Shown: in pieces, positions 15,894 to 24,256 of the stretch | How the letters are laid out: every line of letters starts with the position of its first letter | Numbering within the stretch: the stretch's first letter is position 1 | From: Shewanella sp. Arc9-LZ | GTDB taxonomy: Bacteria; Pseudomonadota; Gammaproteobacteria; Enterobacterales; Shewanellaceae | Assembly: GCF_010092445.1 (NCBI RefSeq) | Contig: NZ_CP048031.1 | Location: 2,604,001 to 2,668,000, forward strand | Direction: 5' to 3' | Length of the DNA stretch: 64,000 bases | Notes under the pieces: generated by a model | What the model saw: only the letters and a program-made list of their open reading frames with translations | Databases searched by the model: none | What the model was told of the DNA's origin: nothing | Made by a program: the position numbers and the translations under genes

Positions 15894-17017
15894 TTAGCCT
15901 CAATGACTTTTATCAAGGGTTTCGAGATCCTCAGACTATTCGTCATTTAGCGCAATTGATTGCTCAACAAGCGGCTAAAACGACTGAGCAAATAAACATT
16001 ATGGAAGTGTGTGGTGGCCACACCCATACCATTATGAAGTACGGTTTATTACAGCTTTTACCCGACAATATTCACTTTATTCACGGTCCGGGTTGCCCAG
16101 TGTGCGTTATGCCTAAAGAGCGAATTGACCATGCCGCTACCCTTGCCTCTCAAGCCGATACCATTTTAGTCACCTTGGGCGACATGATCAGAGTGCCGGG
16201 TTCAATGGGCAGCTTGGCGCAGTTTCGCGCTAAAGGCTGCGATATTAGACCTATATACGATCCATTGGATACCTTAAAAATTGCCCAGGATAATCCTGAC
16301 AAAACCGTGATTTTTTTCGCTATTGGTTTTGAAACCTCAACGCCAATGACGGCCGCCTTACTGGCACAGGCTGAAGCACTGAAAATAGACAATATCTTGT
16401 TTCATATAAACCATGTGCTGGTTCCACCCGCCATTGATGCCGTGATGTCTGATAGCCGCAGTAAAGTGAACGCTTTTATCGGTCCTGCTCACGTCAGCGT
16501 GATTAGTGGGGCTCAAATCTACCAATCAACTGTCGACCAATACAAAACCCCTGTTGTGGTGTCTGGGTTTGAACCGGTAGATGTGATGGAATCCATTTTA
16601 CGTATCACACGCCAAAAAGTGGCAGGCAAAGCGGAGCTTGATAACCAATACAGCCGCTCAGTGAGTTACGAGGGCAATATTGCTGCACAACAACTTGTCG
16701 ACAAATATTTTATGGTCCGTGACAGCTTTCGCTGGCGTGGATTAGGGCCTATTGCTAATTCGGCACTGACACTGCGTCCTGAATATCATCATCGCGATGC
16801 CGAACGCATTTATGCAAAAGTATTGCCGACAACCGAAATTGATGACCATAAAGCCTGTATGTGTGGCGATATTTTGCGAGGCTTAGCCAACCCTAAAGAC
16901 TGCAAAGTGTTTGGCCGAGGCTGCTCACCACAAACACCGCTGGGCAGCTGCATGGTTAGCTCAGAGGGCGCGTGTAATGCTTATTACCGCTACGGAGAAG
17001 TTAATCATGCCATCTAA
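15890..17017 (+). CDS. hypD: hydrogenase formation protein HypD
   Basis: Iron-sulfur scaffold on which the Fe(CN)2CO group is assembled, 375 aa. Seen: the CGGHTHTIMKYG motif near residue 41, HGPGCPVCVMP with the redox Cys pair, and the C-terminal [4Fe-4S] region with CMCGDILRG, GRGCSPQTPLGSC and GACNAYYRYG. Its last 11 bases overlap the start of hypE. Confidence 0.97.
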   Translation: MISLNDFYQGFRDPQTIRHLAQLIAQQAAKTTEQINIMEVCGGHTHTIMKYGLLQLLPDNIHFIHGPGCPVCVMPKERIDHAATLASQADTILVTLGDMIRVPGSMGSLAQFRAKGCDIRPIYDPLDTLKIAQDNPDKTVIFFAIGFETSTPMTAALLAQAEALKIDNILFHINHVLVPPAIDAVMSDSRSKVNAFIGPAHVSVISGAQIYQSTVDQYKTPVVVSGFEPVDVMESILRITRQKVAGKAELDNQYSRSVSYEGNIAAQQLVDKYFMVRDSFRWRGLGPIANSALTLRPEYHHRDAERIYAKVLPTTEIDDHKACMCGDILRGLANPKDCKVFGRGCSPQTPLGSCMVSSEGACNAYYRYGEVNHAI

Positions 17018-18014
17018 AAAGACGATTCAACTTAGCCACGGTGGTGGCGGTAAAGAAATGGATCAATTGATCCACGATTTGTTTTTTAAAGCCTTTGATA
17101 ATCCGATTTTAACTTCGCAAGAAGACGCGGCCAAACTGAATATGTGTGGTCATATTGCTTTTACCACTGACTCTTTTACCGTTTCACCGTTATTTTTTGC
17201 TGGTGGCGATATCGGTAAACTCGCGATTGCCGGCACGGTAAACGATTTAGCCATGATGGCTGCACAACCCGAATATTTAAGCTGTAGTTTTATTATTGAA
17301 GAAGGTTTTCCACTGGATGACTTAACCACTATTGTGAATAGCATGGCTGCTGAATTACACAAATCAGGCGCGCGGATAGTTTGCGGCGACACTAAAGTGG
17401 TGCCTAAAGGCTGTGCTGACGGGCTATTTATTAATACCTCGGGTGTAGGGCGTATTTTACATCCGAATATTTCAGTGCGTAATTTACAAGTGGGCGACGC
17501 CATTATTGTCTCTCGTGACATTGGATGTCATGGTGCGGCAATTTTAATGGCCCGTGATGGCTTAACACTTGAATCTGATTTGTGCAGTGACTGCGATACG
17601 CTATGGCCGATTGTTGAACAACTGCTGGTGGCAAATATCGATATTCATGCCATGCGAGATGCGACCCGCGGTGGTTTATCTGCGGTGCTAAATGAGTGGG
17701 CCAAAGCCTCGAACGTTGGCATTGATGTTGAAGAAGCCTGCATTCCTATTTGTGATGAAGTAAAAGGCTTATGTGAGTTATTTGGCTTTGAACCTTTCGA
17801 TTTAGCCAATGAGGGCACCTTTATTATGGCATTGCCAATGGATGTCGCCGAAGGGGCTATTGAGGTGATGCAGCGCTATGGACATTGTGAACACGCAGCA
17901 ATTATTGGCCATGTTACTGAACGCCATCCTGGCAAAGTGGTGCTACAAACACCTTGGGGCAGCAGTCGCTATTTAGATTTACCACAAGGTGAATTACTGC
18001 CAAGGATTTGTTAA
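17007..18014 (+). CDS. hypE: hydrogenase maturation protein HypE
   Basis: ATP-dependent dehydratase that turns its C-terminal thiocarbamate into thiocyanate, the source of the CN ligands. 335 aa from the ATG at 17007, chosen because LSHGGGGKEMDQLI must lie near the N-terminus; the frame stays open upstream inside hypD but that part is not conserved. Seen: the AIRS/PurM-like folds (FTTDSFTVSPLFF, GDTKVVPKG, DATRGGLSAVLNEWA) and the required terminal motif PRIC with the acceptor Cys last. The stop shares an A with the hypA ATG. Confidence 0.97.
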   Translation: MPSKKTIQLSHGGGGKEMDQLIHDLFFKAFDNPILTSQEDAAKLNMCGHIAFTTDSFTVSPLFFAGGDIGKLAIAGTVNDLAMMAAQPEYLSCSFIIEEGFPLDDLTTIVNSMAAELHKSGARIVCGDTKVVPKGCADGLFINTSGVGRILHPNISVRNLQVGDAIIVSRDIGCHGAAILMARDGLTLESDLCSDCDTLWPIVEQLLVANIDIHAMRDATRGGLSAVLNEWAKASNVGIDVEEACIPICDEVKGLCELFGFEPFDLANEGTFIMALPMDVAEGAIEVMQRYGHCEHAAIIGHVTERHPGKVVLQTPWGSSRYLDLPQGELLPRIC

Positions 18015-18358
18015 TGCATGAATACTCGATTGTGATGTCATTAATGGAACAATGCGAAGCGCTTGCACAGCTGCATAAAGCCACACGAATTGAGCAAGTT
18101 GAACTAAAAATTGGGGTGTTAAGTGGCGTTGAGCCAACCTTACTATCGACAGCTTTTGAAACGTTTAAATTAGACAGTGTTTGTCACGAGGCAAGATTAA
18201 TTATTAATGTTCAGCCATTAGTGTTGCAGTGCAATCAATGCGAACAACAATCGCAAGTAGATGAACGAACCATTGTTTGCCCCATTTGCCAGTCAAATAA
18301 AACCACCGTGATTGACGGTGAAGACATGATGCTAATGCAGCTTGTCATGGACACATAA
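18014..18358 (+). CDS. hypA: hydrogenase nickel metallochaperone HypA
   Basis: Nickel chaperone for the large subunit, 114 aa. The N-terminal nickel motif MHE (His2) is intact when started at the ATG at 18014; a TTG two codons earlier would bury it. The zinc site is C73-x2-C76 and C89-x2-C92. Last gene of the hypBCDEA run before the small ORF. Confidence 0.96.
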   Translation: MHEYSIVMSLMEQCEALAQLHKATRIEQVELKIGVLSGVEPTLLSTAFETFKLDSVCHEARLIINVQPLVLQCNQCEQQSQVDERTIVCPICQSNKTTVIDGEDMMLMQLVMDT

Positions 18359-18437
18359 CACAATATTTATCAATCAGTTATATTAAAATACCCTAACCTA
18401 ATAACCAGAGTAACCTTACAAATACAAGGACAACACC

Positions 18438-18602
18438 ATGAAATATTTATCAATTGCCTTTATCCTTGCCACTATTCCATCTATTGCTATGGCGCATGAG
18501 GGACATGGTGGTGTTGGACTGTTTCACCATTTAATTCAATTAACACCCGCCATTGCTCTTGTGGCAGTTGTAGCGTTTATCTATTGGAAGCGCAGTAAGT
18601 AA
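18438..18602 (+). CDS. small His-rich single-span membrane protein
   Basis: 54-aa ORF, 79 bases after hypA on the same strand, with AAGGA seven bases before its ATG. Seen: a signal-peptide-like N-terminus (MKYLSIAFILATIPSIAMA), a histidine patch right after the predicted cleavage site (HEGHGGVGLFHH), then one hydrophobic helix (LTPAIALVAVVAFIYW) and a basic end (KRSK). The layout, with an HxGHG motif at the mature N-terminus, recalls the start of HupE/UreJ nickel permeases, but only one helix remains. The position suggests a link to nickel or hydrogenase; the function is unknown. It is too short for many gene callers. Confidence 0.65.
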   Translation: MKYLSIAFILATIPSIAMAHEGHGGVGLFHHLIQLTPAIALVAVVAFIYWKRSK

Positions 18603-18761
18603 TTGCCTAACCTGTAGTCAACACGTTATGCGATGCTAAAGCTAAAATAGTTTGCTAGATCAACGCGATTAAACGTTGGTTATTTACCTTGGTTAGCACA
18701 ACGCTTGAAACGCTGCTTAAAATGCTGCTTAAAACCTTGATGATATAAAGGCTGCCAAACA

Positions 18762-18788
18762 AATAAGCCTTCCATCGGAAGGCTTATT
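18762..18788. terminator. bidirectional terminator
   Basis: Stem AATAAGCCTTCC (18762-18773) / GGAAGGCTTATT (18777-18788) with a 3-base loop, between the small hydrogenase-locus ORF (plus strand) and the acyl-CoA dehydrogenase (minus strand), which it probably terminates. Confidence 0.75.
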
Positions 18789-18813
18789 ATCTTGTTGCAT
18801 TGCAAATGTAGAC

Positions 18814-20571
18814 TTAGAACATTTCTGCAGGCATTGCCATTATCGATTTATCACCCTGATTAACTTGTGATAAATGATACTGAGATTTTGATAATAGCTT
18901 ATCCATATAGAAGTCAGCCACAAACTGCTTTTGGGCAGCAAAGCTAGCATCTTCATGACTTGATGCCTTGTCAGCCATCAATAGCCAGAAGTAACCGTAT
19001 AAGGCATAACCAAAGGCATCTAAGAAGTCGACAGCACAAGCGTTAACTAATGCTGGTTGAGTTTTCTTGTTGTCATTGACGTAGTTAGCTGTTGTGAGTA
19101 ACTCCGCAAACACTTGGCTTACCATCGCTTTATGCTCAGTATTAGCCTGAGTTAATTGCGCAATACTTGCATTCACTTCAGCAACAAATTCAGTCAAAGT
19201 GGCGACATTATCGTAAGTAATTTTACGGCCTAAAAAGTCGATAGCTTGAATACCGTTAGTGCCTTCGTATATTTGTGCAATACGGGTATCACGAACAAAT
19301 TGCTCGATACCGGTTTCACGAATATAACCATGACCACCAAACACTTGCTGACCCATAACCGTGGCATCTAAACCGCGGTCGGTTAGAAATGCTTTTGAAA
19401 CAGGTGTAAGCAAACCAACGTACCTAGCCGCTTTAGCTTGCACATCGCCACTGGCATACTTTGCTAAATCCAACTGCTTACCGGTATAAACCGATAATGC
19501 TCGGCCCGCTTCCGTCATCGCACGGATAGTGAGTAACATGCGGCGTACATCGCCATGCACAATAATAGGATCGGACGTTGCGCCAGTCGCTGAACCTGCA
19601 GCAGCAACACCCTGTAGGCGATCTTTAGCATAGTCTGTGGCCATTTGATAAGCCGCTTGTGCGTTACCTAGACCTTGTAAACCAATGGCTAAACGCTCGT
19701 AGTTCATCATAGTGAACATACACACTAAACCGCGGTCGGGCTCGCCAACTAAGAAGCCTTTGGCGTTATCATAATTCATCACACAGGTAGCTGACGCTTT
19801 AAGACCCATTTTGTGTTCAATAGAACCCACAGTAACACCATTAGCTTCGCCTAAGCTACCATCGGCATTAACGCTGATTTTAGGCACGACAAACAATGAT
19901 ATGCCATTCGAGCCTGAAAGTTTTGCGAGTACTAAATGAATGACGTTTTCAGTTAAGTCATGATCGCCGCCGGTAATAAAAATCTTGTTACCGGTAATAG
20001 AATAACTGCCATCATCAAGCGGTTCTGCTTTGGTACGAATACCTTTTAAATCAGAACCAGCATGTGGCTCAGTCATGTCCATTGCACCAGCCCATTGGCC
20101 AGAATATAAATTAGGTAAATAAGTTTGTTTTAATTCTTCATTGGCATGTGCGTTAATACATAACGCAGCACCAGCGGTCAGTGAGTTATATAACGTAAAC
20201 GAATTACACGAGCTGTAATTCATTTCATCCACTAACACGCCAAGCATTTTTGGCATGCCCATGCCACCAAAATCTGACTCACCACAAAGCCCTACCCAGC
20301 CGCCTTCTGAAAACTGCTGATACACTTCTTTAAAGCCATCAGGAGTAATAATGTCATTACCTTTATGAACCACACCTTGCTCATCACCACTGCGATTTAA
20401 AGGGTGAAGCAGATCACGGCTGATCTTATTCGCTTCATCTAGAATGGCTAATGCAGTATCCATGTCGACAACATCTGCCATAGCTGGAAGTTGTTCCCAT
20501 GTAGCTTGGGCATCAAATACCTGTTCCAACAAGAATTGCATGTCCTTTAACGGGGCTTGGTATGGGTTCAT
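18814..20571 (-). CDS. acyl-CoA dehydrogenase with C-terminal extension
   Basis: FAD-dependent acyl-CoA dehydrogenase, 585 aa, first step of beta-oxidation or a related acyl-CoA oxidation. Seen: an N-terminal helical domain, the FAD-site motif AMDMTEPHAGSDL, the middle beta-domain (KIFITGGDHDL), and a C-terminal domain with the catalytic Glu in IAQIYEGTNGIQAIDFLGRK, plus the extra 100-residue tail of the long AcdA/DmdC-type class. DmdC acts on 3-methylmercaptopropionyl-CoA; chain-length preference here cannot be read. An AAAC-N4-GTTT palindrome lies 25 bases upstream of the start. Confidence 0.92.
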   Translation of the reverse strand: MNPYQAPLKDMQFLLEQVFDAQATWEQLPAMADVVDMDTALAILDEANKISRDLLHPLNRSGDEQGVVHKGNDIITPDGFKEVYQQFSEGGWVGLCGESDFGGMGMPKMLGVLVDEMNYSSCNSFTLYNSLTAGAALCINAHANEELKQTYLPNLYSGQWAGAMDMTEPHAGSDLKGIRTKAEPLDDGSYSITGNKIFITGGDHDLTENVIHLVLAKLSGSNGISLFVVPKISVNADGSLGEANGVTVGSIEHKMGLKASATCVMNYDNAKGFLVGEPDRGLVCMFTMMNYERLAIGLQGLGNAQAAYQMATDYAKDRLQGVAAAGSATGATSDPIIVHGDVRRMLLTIRAMTEAGRALSVYTGKQLDLAKYASGDVQAKAARYVGLLTPVSKAFLTDRGLDATVMGQQVFGGHGYIRETGIEQFVRDTRIAQIYEGTNGIQAIDFLGRKITYDNVATLTEFVAEVNASIAQLTQANTEHKAMVSQVFAELLTTANYVNDNKKTQPALVNACAVDFLDAFGYALYGYFWLLMADKASSHEDASFAAQKQFVADFYMDKLLSKSQYHLSQVNQGDKSIMAMPAEMF

Positions 20572-20590
20572 AAGAGTCTCTTAAACAAAT

Positions 20591-20612
20591 AATTAAAACA
20601 GTTGTTTTAATT
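20591..20612. promoter_or_regulatory. operator-like palindrome AAAC-N4-GTTT (acyl-CoA dehydrogenase)
   Basis: AATTAAAAC / GTTTTAATT, a perfect 9-bp inverted repeat around AGTT, core 20596-20607. The core fits the PsrA-type motif of fatty-acid regulators (AAAC-N2-4-GTTT). It is 20-41 bases upstream of the minus-strand start codon. Confidence 0.55.
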
Positions 20613-20830
20613 TATACTAAAGCGCTACAAAAAGAAAAGCTTTTTAGCAATTATCTAACCATAATTTGACGAATGTCGGCTAGAGCGAGCCTTTATCTCG
20701 ATAGTTTACGTTTCTCAGCCCAATAGGGTTCCAATGAGTTACAATTAGCCGTACGATCCATGAGTTAGCAGCTTATTTGATTGAGATCTGTGGTCTTTTT
20801 TAACTTTATTTGATGACCCAATAGGTCCAA

Positions 20831-20908
20831 ACCCAAGTATTAAACCCGAGTATTAAACCCGAGTATTAAGCCACAGAATTAAACACGAATATTAAACTCT
20901 AGTAATAA
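20831..20908. repeat. six tandem 13-bp repeats
   Basis: Units at 20831, 20844, 20857, 20870, 20883 and 20896, consensus ACCCGAGTATTAA. The second and third are identical and the outer ones have drifted. The array ends 21 bases before the start of the 311-aa ORF, so it occupies its promoter or leader. Confidence 0.9.
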
Positions 20909-20929
20909 ACCATAGCGAACAGCACTTTT

Positions 20930-21865
20930 ATGCATACACGTACTGACGAGATCCCCCCATCATCTTCCCTATCTGAGCACTATCAACAGATCACCGTCAT
21001 TGGTAATGCACATGGCGATTGGCAACCAGCCGACATTGGACATACTTTTATTTTCAATGGGACTGAACATGATGCCGAAAACGTTATTAACATTTGTAAT
21101 GGTCCTTATGCTGGTTCGCATCAGGCCTTCGTTGTCAGTAATAGTTTAGATGACAATCAGTTAGTTTCATTGCTAACCGAAGTGGGTGAAAAACTCGAAG
21201 GACAACTTAACTGCTGGCCATCTTCGGGATTGGTGACCATTTTATTGATGTCGTTGATGGCAAAACAGGTCAATGTACAACGTATGTCTTTATTACCGTC
21301 TTTAGCGAGACCCAATGACATGCCTGCCTCAGAACATTTACCTTGCATGGTGCATAATTGGTTAGGTGAGCGTCGTATTGCACTAGGTTTGCAACTCACC
21401 AGTAATAATATTCAGTGGCCCGAATTGTTTGTAGATGATGCCTCTATCCTATTGCTTCACGAAGCTGAACCCGTTGATATTAATCCGTTTGAGGTTCTAT
21501 TGAGCGATGCGGTTCGTCGACGCCAAAATGATATATTGACCCCAGACAACGCTGATCCGCAATTTAAAATCGCCCAGCGCTTAGCCTTGCAAGTGACGAC
21601 TGAACAACCTGACAATCTTGATGTGCAATATGCGTTGTTAGCCGCCTTGAGTAACTTACCGAGCGTGCAATGGTTAACCTATGCTAACCAAAGCGATCTC
21701 ATCATGGCAGAGTCTTTGTTTTATAATCAGTATCCACAAACAGCCAGTTATTGGTACCTTATCGATAATCAAGCATCACAATACTTAGATACTATCCGCC
21801 ATCACCTTGCTTATTGTCAGCAAGTTATCGCGTTAACGGCAAAACAGGCTAATGCAGACTCGTAA
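20930..21865 (+). CDS. conserved hypothetical protein (unrecognised)
   Basis: 311-aa soluble protein; I do not recognise the family. No signal peptide or membrane helix. An early strand-turn VIGNAHGDW and later FIFNGTEHDAENVINICNG give the first 60 residues an alpha/beta look somewhat like nucleotide-sugar or glycosyltransferase N-termini, but no catalytic motif supports that. The C-terminal 110 residues are helical. It has its own strong terminator, so it is monocistronic. The ATG lacks a clear Shine-Dalgarno. Confidence 0.75.
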   Translation: MHTRTDEIPPSSSLSEHYQQITVIGNAHGDWQPADIGHTFIFNGTEHDAENVINICNGPYAGSHQAFVVSNSLDDNQLVSLLTEVGEKLEGQLNCWPSSGLVTILLMSLMAKQVNVQRMSLLPSLARPNDMPASEHLPCMVHNWLGERRIALGLQLTSNNIQWPELFVDDASILLLHEAEPVDINPFEVLLSDAVRRRQNDILTPDNADPQFKIAQRLALQVTTEQPDNLDVQYALLAALSNLPSVQWLTYANQSDLIMAESLFYNQYPQTASYWYLIDNQASQYLDTIRHHLAYCQQVIALTAKQANADS

Positions 21866-21886
21866 AGTATTGGTTAACACCAAACA

Positions 21887-21912
21887 AAAACGCCTCTATT
21901 TAGAGGCGTTTT
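21887..21912. terminator. bidirectional terminator
   Basis: AAAACGCCTCTA (21887-21898) / TAGAGGCGTTTT (21901-21912) with a 2-base loop and T or A runs on both sides; 21 bases after the 311-aa gene and downstream of convergent yaiL. Confidence 0.9.
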
Positions 21913-21930
21913 GTTGTTAATGATTAATTG

Positions 21931-21953
21931 TTAATGGTTAATGGTTAATGGTA
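21931..21953. repeat. 7-bp tandem repeat (TTAATGG)3
   Basis: Three adjacent TTAATGG copies preceded by the near-copy TTAATTG, between the terminator and the 3' end of yaiL. Confidence 0.7.
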
Positions 21954-21958
21954 ACCAC

Positions 21959-22510
21959 TTACCACATTAAATCATCTGGAATTGCATAATCTGCATATGG
22001 GTCATCGGCTCCACTCACCTGCTCAACAGAGTCTTTAGCGGCTTTATCCCATAAGTAACCACACCATTGTGGAACAAGTAACTTCACTCGTTCTGCGAGC
22101 TTATGCGGCACGATGTAGGTTTTATCTTCATAACGGACTATGCCTAAACTGCCATTGAGTAAATCAGCTTGGATTTTATCGGTAATATAAACCGAATAAA
22201 TTTTGTTTTCTAACGTGAAGTTAAACTTAAGCTCAGCATCACGGGCTACGGTAATGGCAAACTTAGAAAACTCGCTGATTAAACCACGTACTTGACCTTT
22301 TTCAGATGCTTCAGCAAAGCGCTTTTCATTCAATGCTTTATCTTTTTTAGCTTGTTGCAACTTTTGCTCAGCAATTTGTTGCTTGAGCTCTGAACTGCCG
22401 TCATCAACTTTGGCTTTTTTGTCACGACGTTTTTGTGTTTTTGCATCGCGCACTTTTTGTTTACTGGCAAGACCTGCTTTAAGCAGTTGATCTTGTAATG
22501 CATTTGCCAT
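21959..22510 (-). CDS. yaiL: DUF2058 family protein YaiL
   Basis: 183-aa cytoplasmic protein. The N-terminus is highly charged and Lys/Gln-rich (MANALQDQLLKAGLASKQKVRDAKTQKRRDKKAK is split here as MANALQDQLL and KQKVRDAKTQKRR), typical of the YaiL/DUF2058 nucleoprotein family. The C-terminal half is a small beta-rich domain (YSVYITDKIQADLLNGSLGIVRYEDKT in two blocks). The molecular role is unknown; an RNA- or polysome-associated function is only suggested by charge. It lies 27 bases downstream of the SDR gene on the same strand and may be co-transcribed with it. Confidence 0.88.
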   Translation of the reverse strand: MANALQDQLLKAGLASKQKVRDAKTQKRRDKKAKVDDGSSELKQQIAEQKLQQAKKDKALNEKRFAEASEKGQVRGLISEFSKFAITVARDAELKFNFTLENKIYSVYITDKIQADLLNGSLGIVRYEDKTYIVPHKLAERVKLLVPQWCGYLWDKAAKDSVEQVSGADDPYADYAIPDDLMW

Positions 22511-22537
22511 GTTATTTACCTTTAAATTTATCGATTT

Positions 22538-23380
22538 TTATAAACCGTGCTTGGCGGCTATGTCGCCTAATTCTGTCATTGCAATACTGGCTCCACCCAA
22601 TGACCAACCACCATCAACAGGCAAAACAACACCGGTAATGTATGACGCCATGTCTGATGCAAGGAACAAAGCTGCATTAGCAATATCTTGGCCTTTACCA
22701 TTGCGTTTTAGCGGCACACTATTAGCCACTCGTTGTTGCAGTTCCTCACTGGGTGCTAAGCGATTAAAGCCTTCGGTATCTTCTATTGGACCAGGTACGA
22801 TAGAGTTAATTCGTATCCCTTCAACACCCCACTCTAACGCTAATGTACGAGTCAACATATCGACTCCGGCTTTAGCGGCGCAAACATGCACTTGTAACGG
22901 CATCGCGATATACGCTTGTGGTGCGGAAATTTGAATAATGCTGCCATTCGGGCGAGATAACAATGGATAAGCTTGTTTCAATACTTGAAAACTGCCAATT
23001 AAATCAATATCTATAACCGATTTAAAGCCATTGTTCGACAGCTTTGCCGCACTGGCCGGAAAGTTACCCGCTGCGCCACTCACTAACACATCAATATGAC
23101 CGTAAAGGTCAGCAATTTTTGCAAAACCAACCGTTAATGCATCGTTGTCACGTACATCGAAACTGACACCTAAATGTTTGGCGTTCGGGTTAGCTTGGCT
23201 CAGTAATTCTACCGCAGCATTAACCTTATCAATACTGCGACTTGCGACCGCAACATTGGCGCCAGCAGTAGCAAATTGAATCGCAACTTGAAGGTTAATG
23301 CCAGATGTACCGCCAACCACAACAACATTTTTGCCTGTGTAATCAAACCCTGTTCTATCAAACCCTTTGTCATCAAACAT
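22538..23380 (-). CDS. short-chain dehydrogenase, 2,4-dienoyl-CoA reductase-like
   Basis: 280-aa SDR. The start is placed at the second ATG (23380): the AAGGG Shine-Dalgarno touches the first ATG but sits six bases before the second. Seen: the NAD(P) motif GGTSGINLQVA, ASRS after strand 2, a GAAGNFPA loop (NNAG position), and a catalytic-region Lys in VCAAKAGV where the usual Tyr four residues before Lys is Val. That, and PGPIEDTEGFNRL, match the mitochondrial DECR subgroup, which also lacks YxxxK. The likely reaction is NADPH reduction of dienoyl-CoA or a similar enoyl-CoA; inferred. Confidence 0.85.
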   Translation of the reverse strand: MFDDKGFDRTGFDYTGKNVVVVGGTSGINLQVAIQFATAGANVAVASRSIDKVNAAVELLSQANPNAKHLGVSFDVRDNDALTVGFAKIADLYGHIDVLVSGAAGNFPASAAKLSNNGFKSVIDIDLIGSFQVLKQAYPLLSRPNGSIIQISAPQAYIAMPLQVHVCAAKAGVDMLTRTLALEWGVEGIRINSIVPGPIEDTEGFNRLAPSEELQQRVANSVPLKRNGKGQDIANAALFLASDMASYITGVVLPVDGGWSLGGASIAMTELGDIAAKHGL

Positions 23381-23489
23381 AGTCATCCCTTATTTCTGTG
23401 TGATTTGGTTAATGTAGATAAGTTTCCTTTACCCACTAGATTGACCAAGTCCATGACTCAGTCAATTTAGCCGTTAGCGCGATAACAAA

Positions 23490-24188
23490 TCAAACATGCA
23501 GTGATTGATAAATAGCTTTAAGTGCTGCTAATGGATCGGCTGCTTGAGTGATAGGTCGACCAATCACCAAATAATCTGACCCTGCCGCAATGGCCTGGGG
23601 TGGTGTCATGACGCGATGTTGATCACCAGCATCACTGCCTGCGGGTCTAATCCCCGGCGTGACTAAGGTAAAATCTTGTCCAAATGATGATTTAAGCAAT
23701 TTAGCTTCTTGAGCGGAACACACAACCCCGTCTAACTCTGCTTGATGAGTCAATTTGGCTAAACGTAGTACATGTTCAAATGCAGGGACATTAATACCAA
23801 GTAATACTAAATCTTCATCTGACATCGATGTTAATACGGTAACGGCTATCAAAATTGGTGCATCTTCGCCAAATGGTATCAATGCTTTTTTGGCTGCCTG
23901 CATCATGGCTAAGCCGCCACTTGCATGCACATTGGTCATCCACACGCCTAAATCAGCGGCGGCGGCAACGGCTTTTGCAACCGTATTGGGAATATCATGA
24001 AATTTTAAATCAAGAAATAAATCAAAATTACGACTGTGGATGTCTTTAACCAGATCGGGTCCGAATAACGTAAACATCTCTTTGCCGATTTTTAAACGAC
24101 ACATATCTGGGTCAAGTTTATCAATAAAGGTTAATACGTCATTTTTATTGTCATAGTCGAGGGCGACTACAATGGATTTATCAGTCAT
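23490..24188 (-). CDS. pyrF: orotidine 5'-phosphate decarboxylase
   Basis: Last step of UMP synthesis, OMP to UMP, 232 aa. The start is set at 24188 ([12 protein letters not shown]), with GGAG a few bases upstream; the 37 codons before it in the open frame are not conserved. Seen: the catalytic [11 protein letters not shown] with the Lys/Asp network, [27 protein letters not shown] and the phosphate-binding GRPIT. Third gene of the lapA-lapB-pyrF run. Confidence 0.97.
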   Translation of the reverse strand: MTDKSIVVALDYDNKNDVLTFIDKLDPDMCRLKIGKEMFTLFGPDLVKDIHSRNFDLFLDLKFHDIPNTVAKAVAAAADLGVWMTNVHASGGLAMMQAAKKALIPFGEDAPILIAVTVLTSMSDEDLVLLGINVPAFEHVLRLAKLTHQAELDGVVCSAQEAKLLKSSFGQDFTLVTPGIRPAGSDAGDQHRVMTPPQAIAAGSDYLVIGRPITQAADPLAALKAIYQSLHV

Positions 24189-24256
24189 TAGGACTCCAGC
24201 GGCAATAGCTTGTGTTAATGCATTTATTATAGGGATTCTATCTTGTGATGGCGACG

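Noticed and set aside
16911..17006. Upstream extension of hypE inside hypD
   Set aside because: HypE proteins begin just before LSHGGGGKEMD; the ATG at 17007 gives the normal length and a standard short overlap with hypD.
15898..18014. CRISPR or defence island within the window
   Set aside because: No direct-repeat/spacer pattern and no cas, toxin-antitoxin or restriction genes were found anywhere in the 64 kb.
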